Shown here one piece after another: positions 32,488-43,934 of a stretch of DNA of 64,000 bases. The translations under genes were made by a program, and so were the position numbers. Under the pieces are notes generated by a model. It ran no database searches. It had not been told where the DNA came from and saw only the letters and a program-made list of their open reading frames with translations. Where the stretch lies: positions 16,847,513 through 16,911,512 of the forward strand of contig ML681996.1 of assembly GCA_007922195.1 (NCBI GenBank), read 5' to 3'. Position 1 is the first letter of the stretch. The number at the start of each line of letters is the position of its first letter. Source of the DNA: Podocnemis expansa. Taxonomy: Eukaryota; Chordata; Testudines; Podocnemididae.

Positions 32488-35219
32488 GGTAGTGTCTGTT
32501 GACCTGCACATGTGCTATGCATTGTCCACCTGGGAAACTGACACCCCTCCAATTTCCTTTTACTGCTGCATGGCCAGAGTGGACCTCCTTGTTCTTTGGT
32601 GCTCTGAGTTTGCTAAGAAAATTCTTGTCCATTCCTACTTTTTATATATAGCCTTCTGGTTGCATATAGCTACCCAGTGGTTAGTTAGACTTCCCTTTGG
32701 CACCCTCTCACGTGCCTGAAGACTTTGCCTCAGCAAGCTGTCTTCTAAAGCTGTACTTCATACCCATTCTCCTTCTCTGTTAGCTACAAGCACCGATGCT
32801 GACTATATTGCTTTAACAAATCCCACGTCATCAGTCACTGCTCCATCAGCCACTCATTCCCTCCTTGCACTCTGAAAGCCAGAAAGCTTAGGCTCCTTCG
32901 TCAGATGTTTGTGGAGGTGATGTGCCCCCTTGTGCAGTCAGACCTGGGGTCCACAGCACTGTGGAAGCAGTGATCATCAGCACTGGTGAGCACCCGCACC
33001 CCCCCCCCCGGCTGATTCTGGTGTCCCAGCATCTATGTTACCACCTCAATGACACAATGGCCACCATGAACATAAGAAGCATGGCCATGGTCATAAGGGT
33101 GGCTCCCTGACAGGGACCACCCCTACATGCAGCACTGTCTCCCAGAGCCATTTTCATACATATGTTTAAAATTATTTACTTTTCAGAATGCTATTTATCA
33201 AACTAATTCTGGATAAAAGGATCTATGGGACAGTGTTATTCAATCAGTCTGGTATCTCCAATTACCTTGTCCTCTACCAAAATGCAATTATCACTTTTGA
33301 TTACTCTTGGATAATTAGATAAGGGCATTAGTACTTGATTTCATAAATTAAGTCTCTTTGGGTTGCATTATCTCTTGTTGTGCATCCCTAAATTCCATTA
33401 ACATTAATGGAGCTTTTGCTCAAGCATTAGTGGGTGAATAGCTCCTGCTCTATATTATTTATAGGCCAGGTCCTAGGCTGGTGTAAATTTTCAGATTGTT
33501 CAGGGAGTATTTGAAATTAGTGCATTCACTGCTTGTAAAATAAAATAAATATCAACTTAAGTTCTTTAACCCTGAAAGTGAGCCGGCAAACGTCAGTGGA
33601 ACTACTCGCACAAGTAAAGACTGTCTTTTTTTGTCTATATAGATTGTAAGGTATTATGAGCAGAGCAGTGGTGGTGATAGCAAGCTTCATAGGAAGAAGC
33701 ACCTTCCTGTAATATTGGTCAATGCATTTGATTGAAATCATAGTTAATGTTTTTATTAAGAGTGGGCAAATTCATCTTGTTTGATTTCTGATCCTGAACC
33801 ATCCAGCCTTTGGGACCGTGTCTGAATTGATACCTGATTGGGTTTACAATCTTGTTCCGGGGGACTCTGAAACCCGAGTGGGGGGGGGGGGGATCTTATG
33901 GAAAAGCAGCCTGAAAATGGAATAGATGCTGCATAGACTGAAAAGTGTTATAGAGCAGAGACGTAAAGAAGAAATTCTAATGGAAAAATAAATACAATTG
34001 GTCTGATTCTCGTCTCACACTAATCAAAGCTAACATAACACTAACCAATATAACACTGTTGTCAGTGGGACTAGAATCAGGCCCATTTTATGTACTGGAA
34101 TTGAATATGCATGGCCCTACTGGGAGTCATAGTGGACGGAAGAGCTTGCAAAATATCCCCCCCACACTGTTTGAATGGCTCAGGTACACCCTTTTAAAGA
34201 ACCCAGAGAAGGATGTCAGCTTTGCAAAACAGAACTGGATAGAATTTTGTTTAAAATGACTTCTGAGTGATCTTTAAAGAAATGGGGCAGACAGCATTGC
34301 AGAATGGCTAAATAAATTGTTAATATTACTTCAGCCTACAATACACACAAATGAAAGTCAGGAGTAACTATTAAGCCAACAGAGCTACATGGGGGTAAAA
34401 CTAATGTGGAGAAAACTAGTCCCCAAGGGATTGGTCTTTGTTAGTCTAAATTTGATAATGATGCTGCATCCTAGGCGATTCTGGCTCGTTTTTACTTTGA
34501 TACAAATCTTAAAATGCTTTTTGGAGTGTTTTTTAAATTGGCTGAAATGATTGCATGTGTCTGGGCTATGCTTCCTATCTGCTGATATTGCTGATGATTT
34601 TACAGTATATACTCTTATACAAGTGTGTCTTTAGCATTTGTTTAGCCCTTTGCTTTTTTAACTTCTTGACTCCTTACGGCTGTTACATTTTTTCCCTATG
34701 AATTTGACAAATCTATTTCCAACTTAGAAACTGCAGTAGTAGCTCTGAGGCAATGGAATAAAATCAATCACTACTTGTATCACACAGACGTCAATTTTTA
34801 TCACCTCTGTATTCCTTTGCTGAAATGGGAACAATATGAAAGGTGGATGCTGTTTGCTGCTGTGAGAAAGGGTCGCCAACCCAAACCACACTATAAGCCA
34901 AATTTTGAAATTTGCATTCTGTTTGGATAACACCTAGTAAGTAGATTGGGACAAGGAGCCTGATGAACAAAGGCTAGACTGAAGAGAAAATGGGAACTGA
35001 GGTTAGAGAAGAAGAGAAGTATGGGATCCTGTAATTAGAGACTATATCATAACGGATATGTACAAGAGGACTGAGTTAAAGATGTATAGGAAACTAAATC
35101 TTGCCTTTAAATATGTTTTAAACAAGCATTCAGCCCAAAAAGGTGGCAGCAGGCCCAATATGGATGGATACTTTATGTAATACTCATTGACCAGGTCTAA
35201 TTTAGAAAGTTAAACAAGC
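32488..35219. other. Unassigned sequence
   Basis: AT-rich with a C-run at about 33000 and a G-run at about 33879. No gene or classifiable repeat recognised. Confidence 0.4.
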
Positions 35220-36140
35220 TGAGAATTCCTTATTTTCTCAGGCAAATTCTAGCATTTACCTCATCGCTCTTCTCCAGTGCCTTAAAAAGAAATAAATCCC
35301 AACTGCTATAGAGAAGCACCTGGAGACCCAGGATTCAGTCTTCAAAAGGATTCTCAGCAAAGACTGTTCAGAGTTATCCTCCCCAAAAGTTACCCTTGAG
35401 TTACCCTCAAGTGCTAATGAAAACAAAAGTAATGAGCTTTATTAAGTATTAACTTTACAAATCTTAAGGGGAAAAAAACCCAAAATAACTACTATATAAC
35501 ATAATGTGGCTATTTTGTAAACCCATGTGCACCATTTCACAGTTTTCTTTCCCACAACACATAGACAAGAAAAACAAAATGAATTTAAACAGTAGTCCCT
35601 GCAGAAATTCTGAGATGAAATTTAAGAGTTCCCAAAGTCTAGGTGGAGTTCACCTGAGTCTCAGTTACAGATTATGTTCACCAAGTCCACAGGCTTGCAG
35701 AAGTAGCTCCTGCTCCTCAGTTTGCAGGAATCTTCAGCAGAAATCCATACAGACCCTTTCTCCTTTGTTGGAATCACTGTTATCCAGTCAGCTCGCTGGG
35801 TAACCCACACTAAGTTACATATCCAGATAAAGAAACTCTGCTACAATGCCGGCTGCTGACTCAGAATCTCCCCATTACACACTGAGCATATGGGTTCTAT
35901 TCAATGCAGAACCACCTTGACCACATCTGACTGACCCCAGCAGCAGGGGATCTTGTGAAGCATGCTCAAAGCTCCCACACCCAATTCCAGAAGCTTTGGA
36001 TTTATGCAGTGAAATTGGCCTAGCAATACTGACCCAACCTCAACAGATCTCTTAAAAACACAGTTCTCAATTTAGGCACAAGAGGTATCAACACCAAGTC
36101 CCTAACTAACTTTGAGTGCCATTTCCTACTGGCTACCTTA
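35220..36140 (-). mobile_element. Degenerate LTR-like repeat (family of 43949-44720)
   Basis: Shares in order TCTCCAGTGCCT, AATGAGCTTTATTAA (AATAAA on the minus strand), AGAGTTCCCAAAGTCTAGGT, GCAGGAATCTTCAGCAGAAA and CAGACCCTTTCTCC with the sharply bounded LTR at 43949-44720. Ends are eroded. Confidence 0.5.
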
Positions 36141-36333
36141 GGTAGCTTCCCTCAATTTGCTGGCTTCTGCAAAACCATTTGATAGACACCTCACTCTTTC
36201 CTTACACTATATGGTCCATCTCAGGGGTGTAAATTTTATTAGGTAGGATGCCTTCAAGTTTGGGCTTGCAACGCCTGAGGCCCTCTGAACAATTTAGTCA
36301 ACTTCCAAAGGGATAGTGGTGTTAGTCTAGTCC

Positions 36334-36526
36334 AGCAAAAAAAACCAAGGAGTTGTGTGGCACTCTGAGACTAACAGAATTATTTTTCACGTGAGCTTTT
36401 GTGGGAGAAAATCCCACTTCGTTCGAAGCATCTGACGAAGTGGGATTTTCTCCCGTGAAAGCTCTTGAAAAAATAAATCTGTTAGTCTTAAAGTGCCACA
36501 AGACTCCTTGGTTTTTTTTTTTTGCT
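36334..36526. mobile_element. Fold-back of two Penelope-like element termini
   Basis: Two arms of roughly 90 bases are inverted copies around TCGAAGCATC. Each contains, in order from the outside, AACCAAGGAGT, GTGGCACT, GACTAACAGA and GGGAGAAAATCCCACTT. The same terminal sequence occurs at 37690-37775, next to a Penelope-like coding relic, so this appears to be a dimer of its ends. Confidence 0.7.
36432..36470 (+). ncRNA. Hammerhead-ribozyme-like core (degenerate)
   Basis: CTGACGA at 36432-36438 fits the CUGANGA box. It is followed by AGTGGGA, a short loop and TCCCGT, which pair as stem II (with wobbles), and by GAAA at 36457-36460. That is the order of the hammerhead catalytic core. The stem III and cleavage-site part (GCTCTTGAAAA) is not a good match, and stem I is not evident, so activity is unlikely in this copy. 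Penelope-like elements are known to carry such motifs. Confidence 0.45.
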
Positions 36527-36540
36527 GAACAATTTAGCCC

Positions 36541-37676
36541 AGCACAGATTTTTGTTAACATAGATTAGATCTGATGAAATTACTACCAGTGCCAAGTACA
36601 TCATCTACACATTAATCATACTGTAATTTATATATTTTTGTTATTAATAGTAATCTATACAATGAAATATAAAATCTATATTTATGGATGAGTCCCAGAA
36701 CAAGTATTTTAAAATAATTCAAGCAAAATAAATAAGCATTCATAATGAATAAATTTAGGGATTAGTTTAATGACTATTCATCAGCAGTTCATGCACAACA
36801 AATTCAAATGTTTATCAAAGATGTTCATAAACTTGGTGCACAGGCATTTTAATGAACTGATAAGGAACATTAATGAACATTCATTATGAACTTCTTTTAG
36901 CCTAGAGTGGCATACTCAGAGGAAGTCTTACATCCCAACTGCTTGGCTAAACAAAAGAAGCTAAAGGATGTTTCATGAAAGTTTGGCATCTTGGATGAAT
37001 GGTACAACAATAATGCAGACTACAATATTTGTATTAATCCTGTTTTGGGAAGTAGTTGTGGTGGGATTTGAGGACATGATATATTAAAATCTAGTGACAG
37101 AAACCTCTGAGAACTACTTTGTCAAAAGTTAGTCCCATGTTAGTAGTCTGTAATGAATTCCTTCTAATTAATAGAAATATGAGAGTCAACTGGTTTTGTT
37201 ATGATCAGTTTCTCAAAATTCAGAGTAAGTGTAACTGTGGGAATAATCAATTCTTGGGTTTCTGGATGAACCAAAACAAATAAAAACAATACTTTTTTTC
37301 TGATTTACCAGAAATAATTGCTTTTCCTCAGATAAACAAAAATAAAATTTATTTCAGGTAAAATGCTTTTCTGATTTCAAGTATTTTTACCTGCTTTCTT
37401 TAAAAGCAGAGGAAACCTAGGAAGACCATTCCTAAAACCATGGAGCAGGAAGCAGCAGAATCCTGCATATACCTGGTTAGATCCTCCTCTGACTTGATGA
37501 GGTACTGGTTCAAGTTCCTTGTCCAACTAATGTGAGGCAGGAATTTGAGTTTGAATATTCTGTGAGCCATCCAGGCTCCAGGATGTTCTGAAGTGTGTCT
37601 CTTTCAGTCTTGTGTCAAATTAATGACTAATTTAAGTTCCTCTGCAACTGCATGTTTCGGTAAACAAACTATTCAT
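36541..37676. other. AT-rich unassigned sequence
   Basis: No gene or clear repeat recognised. Confidence 0.35.
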
Positions 37677-38912
37677 CAAAAAAAAAAAAAGGATTCCTGT
37701 GGCACTTAAAGACTAAGAAATTTATTTATTGCATGAGCTTTCATGGGAGAAAATCCCACTTTGTCAGACACTTTGAGGATAGGGGAAGTTACCGAATGGG
37801 AGGAAATAAATACAGGGAAGTATAAGTCATGGGAACAGGTCACACCGTAACAGCAAATCAAAACAGTTGTAAAGATTCAAATGTTGGGGAAGGGGAAGAT
37901 GAGGCCAAATCACCTGTTGTAATGAGAGAAAAATCCATTGTCCTTATTAAATCCTGAGGCAATGCAATCGAATTTGCAAATAAATTCCATCTCAGCAGTT
38001 TCTCTTTGAAGTCTGGTTTTGGTATTCATTTGTCTGAGCACTGATTAGCAAATCATTAATGGAGTGATCATGAAGATTGAAATGGTGTTCCACTGGTTTT
38101 AGAATGTTGTGATTTCTGATGTCAGATTTTGTCCATTTATTCTTTTGTGCAGAGACTTTCCAGTTTATCCAATATATAAGGCATAGGGGTATTTCTGGCA
38201 CATGATGGCATAAATCACATTGGTGGATGCGTAGGTGAGTGAGTCTTTGAATGGAGTAGCTGGCTTTATTAGGTCCTGCAATAGTGTCTTTTATGCAGAT
38301 ATCTGAGCAAAGTTGGCAGCGTGGTTTGTTGCAGGGATATGTGCCTGCGTTAATGGTTCTGTTGTTAGGTCCGTAGTTGCTGGAAAGTACCTGTTTAAGG
38401 TTGGGGGGTTGTCCATAAGTGAGGAAAGGTCTGTCTCCTAAGGCTTGTGAGAGTGAGGGATCGTCTTGTAGACCAGGCTGTAGATCCCTGAGGATTGTGC
38501 TGTAGAGGTCTGACTTGGAGGTTGTAGGTAATGATTAGAAGCATTCTGTTGTTATCTTTTTTGGGATTCTCCTGTAGTAGTTGACTTTGGGGTACCCACC
38601 TGGCCTTGTCAATCCAAAATCAGCTGTACCCAAAATTTATTTGATTGGTGGCATTGCCTCATGACTTAATAAGGACATTGGGTTTTTCTCTCATTACACT
38701 GGTGATTTGACCTCATCTTCCTCTGTATGCTGTTCCCTGGTGTTTGAATCTTTACAACTCTTTTGATTTGCTGTTACAGTGTGACCTGTTCCCATGACTT
38801 GCACGTCCCTGCATGTATTTCCTCTCATTTTGTGAGTTCCCCCATCTTTAAAGCATCTGATGAAGTTTGTTTTACTGAATTAGACTAACATGGCTACCCC
38901 TTCGGAACTATT
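37677..38912 (-). mobile_element. Penelope-like element relic with inverted terminal segments
   Basis: The centre (37992-38560, minus) codes for a decayed C-terminus of a Penelope-like protein. An FLTYGQPPNLKQVLSSN-like segment comes first, then the Cys motif YPCNKPRCQLC at about 38338-38306, then a GIY-YIG-type region ending KSDIRNHNILKPVEHHFNLH. Flanking segments 37790-37960 and 38660-38850 are inverted copies of each other, sharing CATGGGAACAGGTCACAC, TAACAGCAAATCAAAA and AATGAGAGAAAAA. The outer ends carry GTGGCACTTAAAGACTAAG and TAGACTAACATGGCTACCCC. The reverse transcriptase is missing. Confidence 0.75.
37992..38560 (-). pseudogene. Penelope-like GIY-YIG endonuclease region, broken
   Basis: The reading frame shifts at least once and ends in an internal stop after NQTSKRNC. 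The CxxxxxCxxC zinc-like motif and the KSDIRNHN...HFNLHDHSI block are well kept, while the GIY and YIG residues themselves have decayed (LCLIYWINWK in their place). In intact elements this domain nicks target DNA for reverse transcription. Confidence 0.7.
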
Positions 38913-39460
38913 CATCCAAAAAGATTTGCCCATCTCTGGTAGTGAGACAAAGCAGTTCATTAAAATAACTGAGATGCCCCACTCAAGGTACTTGCAATGG
39001 CGTGTTAAATATTAGCTTCTCTGAAATAAAACACCTTCCATTCCTTCACTTTTACACTGCATCTGTTGCTTCAGTTAATCAAAACCTGATGAAATAGAAA
39101 TAAAGATCAGAGGAGATCATTAGAGGATCACAAAGAAGATTAATATAAGCCATCTCTGTTGTATAACTGAAAGAAGAATTCCGAATTATGTGTTTCCTAG
39201 AAGATTCTGTACTTTAGAACCTAGTTAGCAGAGTTTTACAGCAAACATAAGGACAGAGGGAATGCGACTGGAAAAAAATATATATTCCTTCTTTCCCATC
39301 ACAAAAAGTAATGTTAAGTAGAAGAACTTCAAAGCAGCAAATTGGAATCACAATTTCATGAAACCAGATAATCACTTTCTCCTTATTTTATGATTTTTGA
39401 TTATAGGTATATCTTAAATTAGAAGAATAAATGAATAAATAAATAAATAAGCAACTAACT
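38913..39460. other. AT-rich unassigned sequence
   Basis: No gene or repeat recognised. Confidence 0.35.
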
Positions 39461-39461
39461 A

Positions 39462-39505
<44 letters not shown>

Positions 39506-39507
39506 AA
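39461..39507. repeat. (GAAA)n microsatellite
   Basis: About eleven GAAA units, preceded by an (AAAT)n-like stretch from about 39428. Confidence 0.97.
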
Positions 39508-40259
39508 TAGTCTTTGCAGTTAGAAATTATACATTCTCCGCACTGATTATCATTTCACTGTTGAAAAACGACCAAATGCAAGTCATATTTTATTCAAATT
39601 ACATTCATGGCTCGAACTAGAAAGTATATAAAATATTTATTATTTAGCATGAGTTCATTTTCATTGGTGGTGACGTGAAAAGCATACTAATACAGCTCAC
39701 ATTCATAAAATAGAGTTACAGGCTCCATGTTATTCATGGTAACCAACTTCACTATCACCAACACAGTGATGAAAGAGCATATGAAACAGTGCTTAACTAC
39801 TCCCTGCTTGCTTTTCACTGCAATTTTAAGTAATATGCAAGACCTATTAATTATGGTTTCAGAGCAAAAACTCTGGAGGTCAACTGAATAAAAGCATATT
39901 TTTTCTACAGAGCTGGAGAAACAGGGCACTTTTTCTTCAACTGGGATCTGGTTTCTATTCCTCTAATTCATACTAACTGGAATGTGGTGAAAGCAATACT
40001 AATCACAGCACAGAATTTATCTGTATGCAGAGTGACTACATTGCCTGTGGTTTTACTACTACTTGGCACACATGCGGTGCTTTCTCTGTTCATAGAACTG
40101 TACAGACATTATCTAATTTAACTTCACAGTGGGCTCAGTTCTGCAAGATACTGAAAACAAGTAGTCCAGTGAGGACAACATGTTGTTAACATTAATCCTC
40201 TGCATGTTCTGGATAGAAGTCACAATTTTCTACTGTAGGCACAGCACGCTGAAGAATCA
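39508..40259. other. Unassigned sequence
   Basis: No gene or repeat recognised. Confidence 0.35.
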
Positions 40260-43200
40260 GAGAGGGCAGTTCAGTAGGGAATGAAGAACAGGGAAGACAA
40301 CTGGCAGCATGTAACCTCCAGAAGAAAGAGGAGAACCCATATACCCCTTATGCAGATAAAGGTAAGCAGCCGTATGCAGGCTCTCTGTACAGGTACTATG
40401 GCAGACAATAATTTGGAAGATTCATCTGAGGGAAGGGATCAGAAGGAGATCCAATCGATATGAATGCATGGGATGAGTTGTCCTGGGGTTGGGATTCCAT
40501 GATCACTACTCCCTAGAGGAGGAGCTGGGTGGTTGTTGGGGTATCTCTGCTAAGGGAGATGGAGTCATCCATCTGTCATTCTGACTAGGAAATTGAGAAA
40601 TGTGCTGCTTGCTTGGAGCTAAAATTCAGGATGTGATGGAGACTCTGCTGAAACTCATCAAACCATCAAATCTCTACCCCTTCCTATGTGGGCATTACCA
40701 CTTCTCCATGTGGACACCAATGATATTGCCAAGAGTGACCCTGAGCAGTTATGTAACTGCAGACTATGTGACTCTGGGAAAAAGGACAAAGGAGCTTGAG
40801 GGCCCAAGTGGCGTTCAGGAAAAAGGCCTAGGTACAGACTATTGAACTGCAGAAATAAATGTGTATTTATGCAGGTGGTCTCAGATGGAGGGTTTTGGAT
40901 TCTTCAACCATAGGATATTGTTTCAGGAAGAAAGGATTGCTAGGAATAGATGGGATCCACCTAACAAAGAGAGGGAAGAACATCTTCAGAGACAGGCATG
41001 CTAACCTAGTAAAAAGGGTTTTAAATTAGATTTGCTGGGTGATGGGAAACTAAACCTAGAGGTAAATGGAATACCATGAGGACACACAAAAAGGAGGCTT
41101 CCTGATTCATAATGAAAAATAGGACAATCAGCTAGGTCTCTTATGTGTCTGTACATGAATGCAAGAAGCTTGGGAAACAAGCAGGAAGAAATGGAAGTCC
41201 TGAAACAGTGAACTTACTATGATGTGATTGGAATCACTAAGACTTGGTGGGATAATTCACATGACTGGAGCACTGTCATAGATGGGTGTAAATTGTTCAG
41301 AAAGGACAGGCAAGGGGTGGAGGAAAGGTGGAGGAGTTAAACTGTAAGTAAGAGAGCAATATTACTGCTCAGAGTTCCAGTATAAAACTAAAGAAAAATC
41401 TGTTGGGAGTCCCTGGAATAAGTATAGAGGCTAGATCAACAATGATAACTTCATGGTGAGCAGCTGTTTTAGCCCACCAGACCAAGACAATGAGATTGAT
41501 GAGTCTTGCTTCAATTATTGACAACTTCCAGATCACAGAACCTGGTTCTTCTGGAAGACTTCAGTCACCCAGACATCAATTGGAAGAGGATTAGAGCAGT
41601 GCACAAACAATCCTGGATGTTTTGGGGAGTGCTGTAGACAACTTCTTGGTGCAGGTGTTAAAGGAACCTACTAAGGACCATCTTTTTCGCGACATGCTGC
41701 TCACAAACAGGGAAAAATTGGTAGGGAGGGGAAGAAGAAGGGGTGGCAACCTGAACAGCAATGATCATGAGGTAGTGGAGTTCAGAATCCTGACAAAAGG
41801 ATGAAAAGAGAACAGCACGATACATTCCTTACATATCAGAAAGTCAGACTTTGACTCCCTCAGAGAACTGATGAGCAGGATCACCTGGGAGGCTAATATG
41901 AACAGGAAAGGTGTTCAGGAGAGTTGGCTGTATTTTAAAGAAACCTATTTGAGGGAACAGGATGAAAACATCCTGATGTGCAGAAAGAATAGGAATATGA
42001 CAGGCAACCAACTTACTTAACAAAAAAATCTTTGTGTGCTTGAGCACAAAAAGGAAGATTACAAGAAACAGAAGCTTGGTTAGATAACCAAGGAGGAGTA
42101 TAAAAATACAGCTCAAGCATGCAGGAGTAAAATCAAGAAGACCAAAGTGCAATTGGAGTGGAAGCTAGCAAGAGACATGAAAGGTAACAAGAAGGGTTTC
42201 TATAGGTATGCTGGCAAAAAGAAGGTGGTTATGGAAAGTACGTGCCCCTTACTGAATAGGGGTGGCAACCTAGCAACAGATGACATGGAAAAAGCTGAAG
42301 TAATCAGTGCTTTTTGACTCTGTCTTCACAGATGAGGTCAGCTCCAAGACTACTGTACTGCACAACACAGAACAGGAGGAGGTGAGAAAACCTCAGTGGT
42401 GAAAGAACAGGTTCAGTACTATTTGGAAAGACTGGACATGCACAAGTCTATTGGGCTGCATGCAATACATCTGAGAGTACTGAGGGAGTTGGCTGATGTG
42501 ATTACAGACCCATTAGACAGTAGCTTTGTAAACTGGTGGCTTTTGAGGGAGAATGCAGAGGATTAAAAACAGAAAATACAGTGCCCATCTATAAAGAAGG
42601 GAAGAAGGTGGATCTGGGGAACTACCAATCAATCAGCCTTATCTAAGTCCCTGGAAAAATCATGGAACAGGTTCACAAGGAATCCGTTTTGAGGCACTTG
42701 GAAGATAGGAAGTTCATCACGAACATTCAGCATGGATTCACCAAAGGCAAGTCACGTCTGACCAGCCTGAATGCCTTCTATGATGAGATTACTGGCTCTG
42801 TGAATGTGGGGATGTGATAAAGATGTTATATACCTACGTTAGCAAAGATGTTGATAATGATCATCAGCATTTTTGCCAGTAAGTTAAAGAAATACAGTTT
42901 GGATGAATGGACAATAAGGTGGATAGAAAGCTAGCTAAATAATCAGAGTCAAAAGTTAGTGAGCAACAACTCAATGTCTAGTTGGCAGCTGGTATCAAGT
43001 GGAGTTCCCCAGAGACTGTTTTGTTCAACATCTGTATTAATGATCTTGCAGATGAAGTGGAGTATACCTTCAGCAATTTGCAGATGACACAAAGCTGGGT
43101 GGGCTTGCTAGATATGCTGGAGGGTAGGAATGGGATACAAATTGACCTGGACAAATCGGAGAATTGATACAAAGAAATTTGATGAGGTTCGACAAGGACA

Positions 43201-43334
43201 AATTCAGAATCCTTCACTTAAGACGAAAGAATCCCATGATTGGGGGCCAAATGGCTGGGAGCTGTATTGGAAAAGGATCTGGATATGCCAAATACATGCC
43301 TTTATCATCAAAAAGGCTAATGGCTTTTTGGGCT
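40260..43334 (+). mobile_element. Old CR1 LINE with ORF1 and ORF2 relics, 3' end missing
   Basis: ORF1 traces begin WQHVTSRRKRR near 40300. They run through an SGNH/esterase-like part (SSNCHVGTND-like frame near 40680-40740, GFGFFNHR near 40890, NIFRDRHANLVKRVLN near 40975-41030). ORF2 starts near 41150 with MNARSLGNKQEEMEVLKQ and DVIGITKTWWDNSHDWS (AP endonuclease). It continues through NLNSNDHEVVEFRI, KGVQESWLYFKET and CRSKIKKTK to reverse-transcriptase pieces (HKSIG, RVLRELAD, WQLVSSGVPQ-like) and ends at SSKKANGFLG. Frames are broken many times. Most LINE copies lose the 5' end; this one has a long 5' part and lacks the tail. Confidence 0.8.
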
Positions 43335-43934
43335 CCAGCCCCCTATTTTCATTTGTCTCCACTGGACTCTTTCCAGTTTGTCCCCTTCCCTTCTGTTGGG
43401 GGGGCGGGGATGGGACTCAGTACTCCAAATGAGGCCTCGCCAGTCCTGAATAGAGTGGAATAATTACTTCCCTTAATCTGTTGGCAATGTTCCTACTAAT
43501 GCACCACAATACATTGTTAAGCTTCTTAGCAATAAGGACTCACTGTTCACTTATATCCAGCTCCTTTGTCCACTGACACCTCCATATCCATTTCTGCTGA
43601 ACTGCTTCTGAGCCAGTCTATCCTCAGTCTGTACTACTACGTGGGATTCTTCTGTCATAAGCACAGGACTCTGCACTTCTTTTTATTGAACCTCATCAGA
43701 TTTCTTTTGGCCCAATCTTCTAATTTGTATGGTGTCACTGTATGCTATCATTGCCCTCCAGCATACGTACCACCCCCTCCAGCTTAGTGTCATCTGTAAA
43801 CAAGCTGAGGGTGCAACCCCCTCTATCCTTCTGAACATTAATGAAGATGTTGAACAAAACTGCTTCCAACACCAACTTCTGGTGCACATTGCTTGTTAGT
43901 GGTTGCCAACTACATATCAAGCCATTGATCACTA

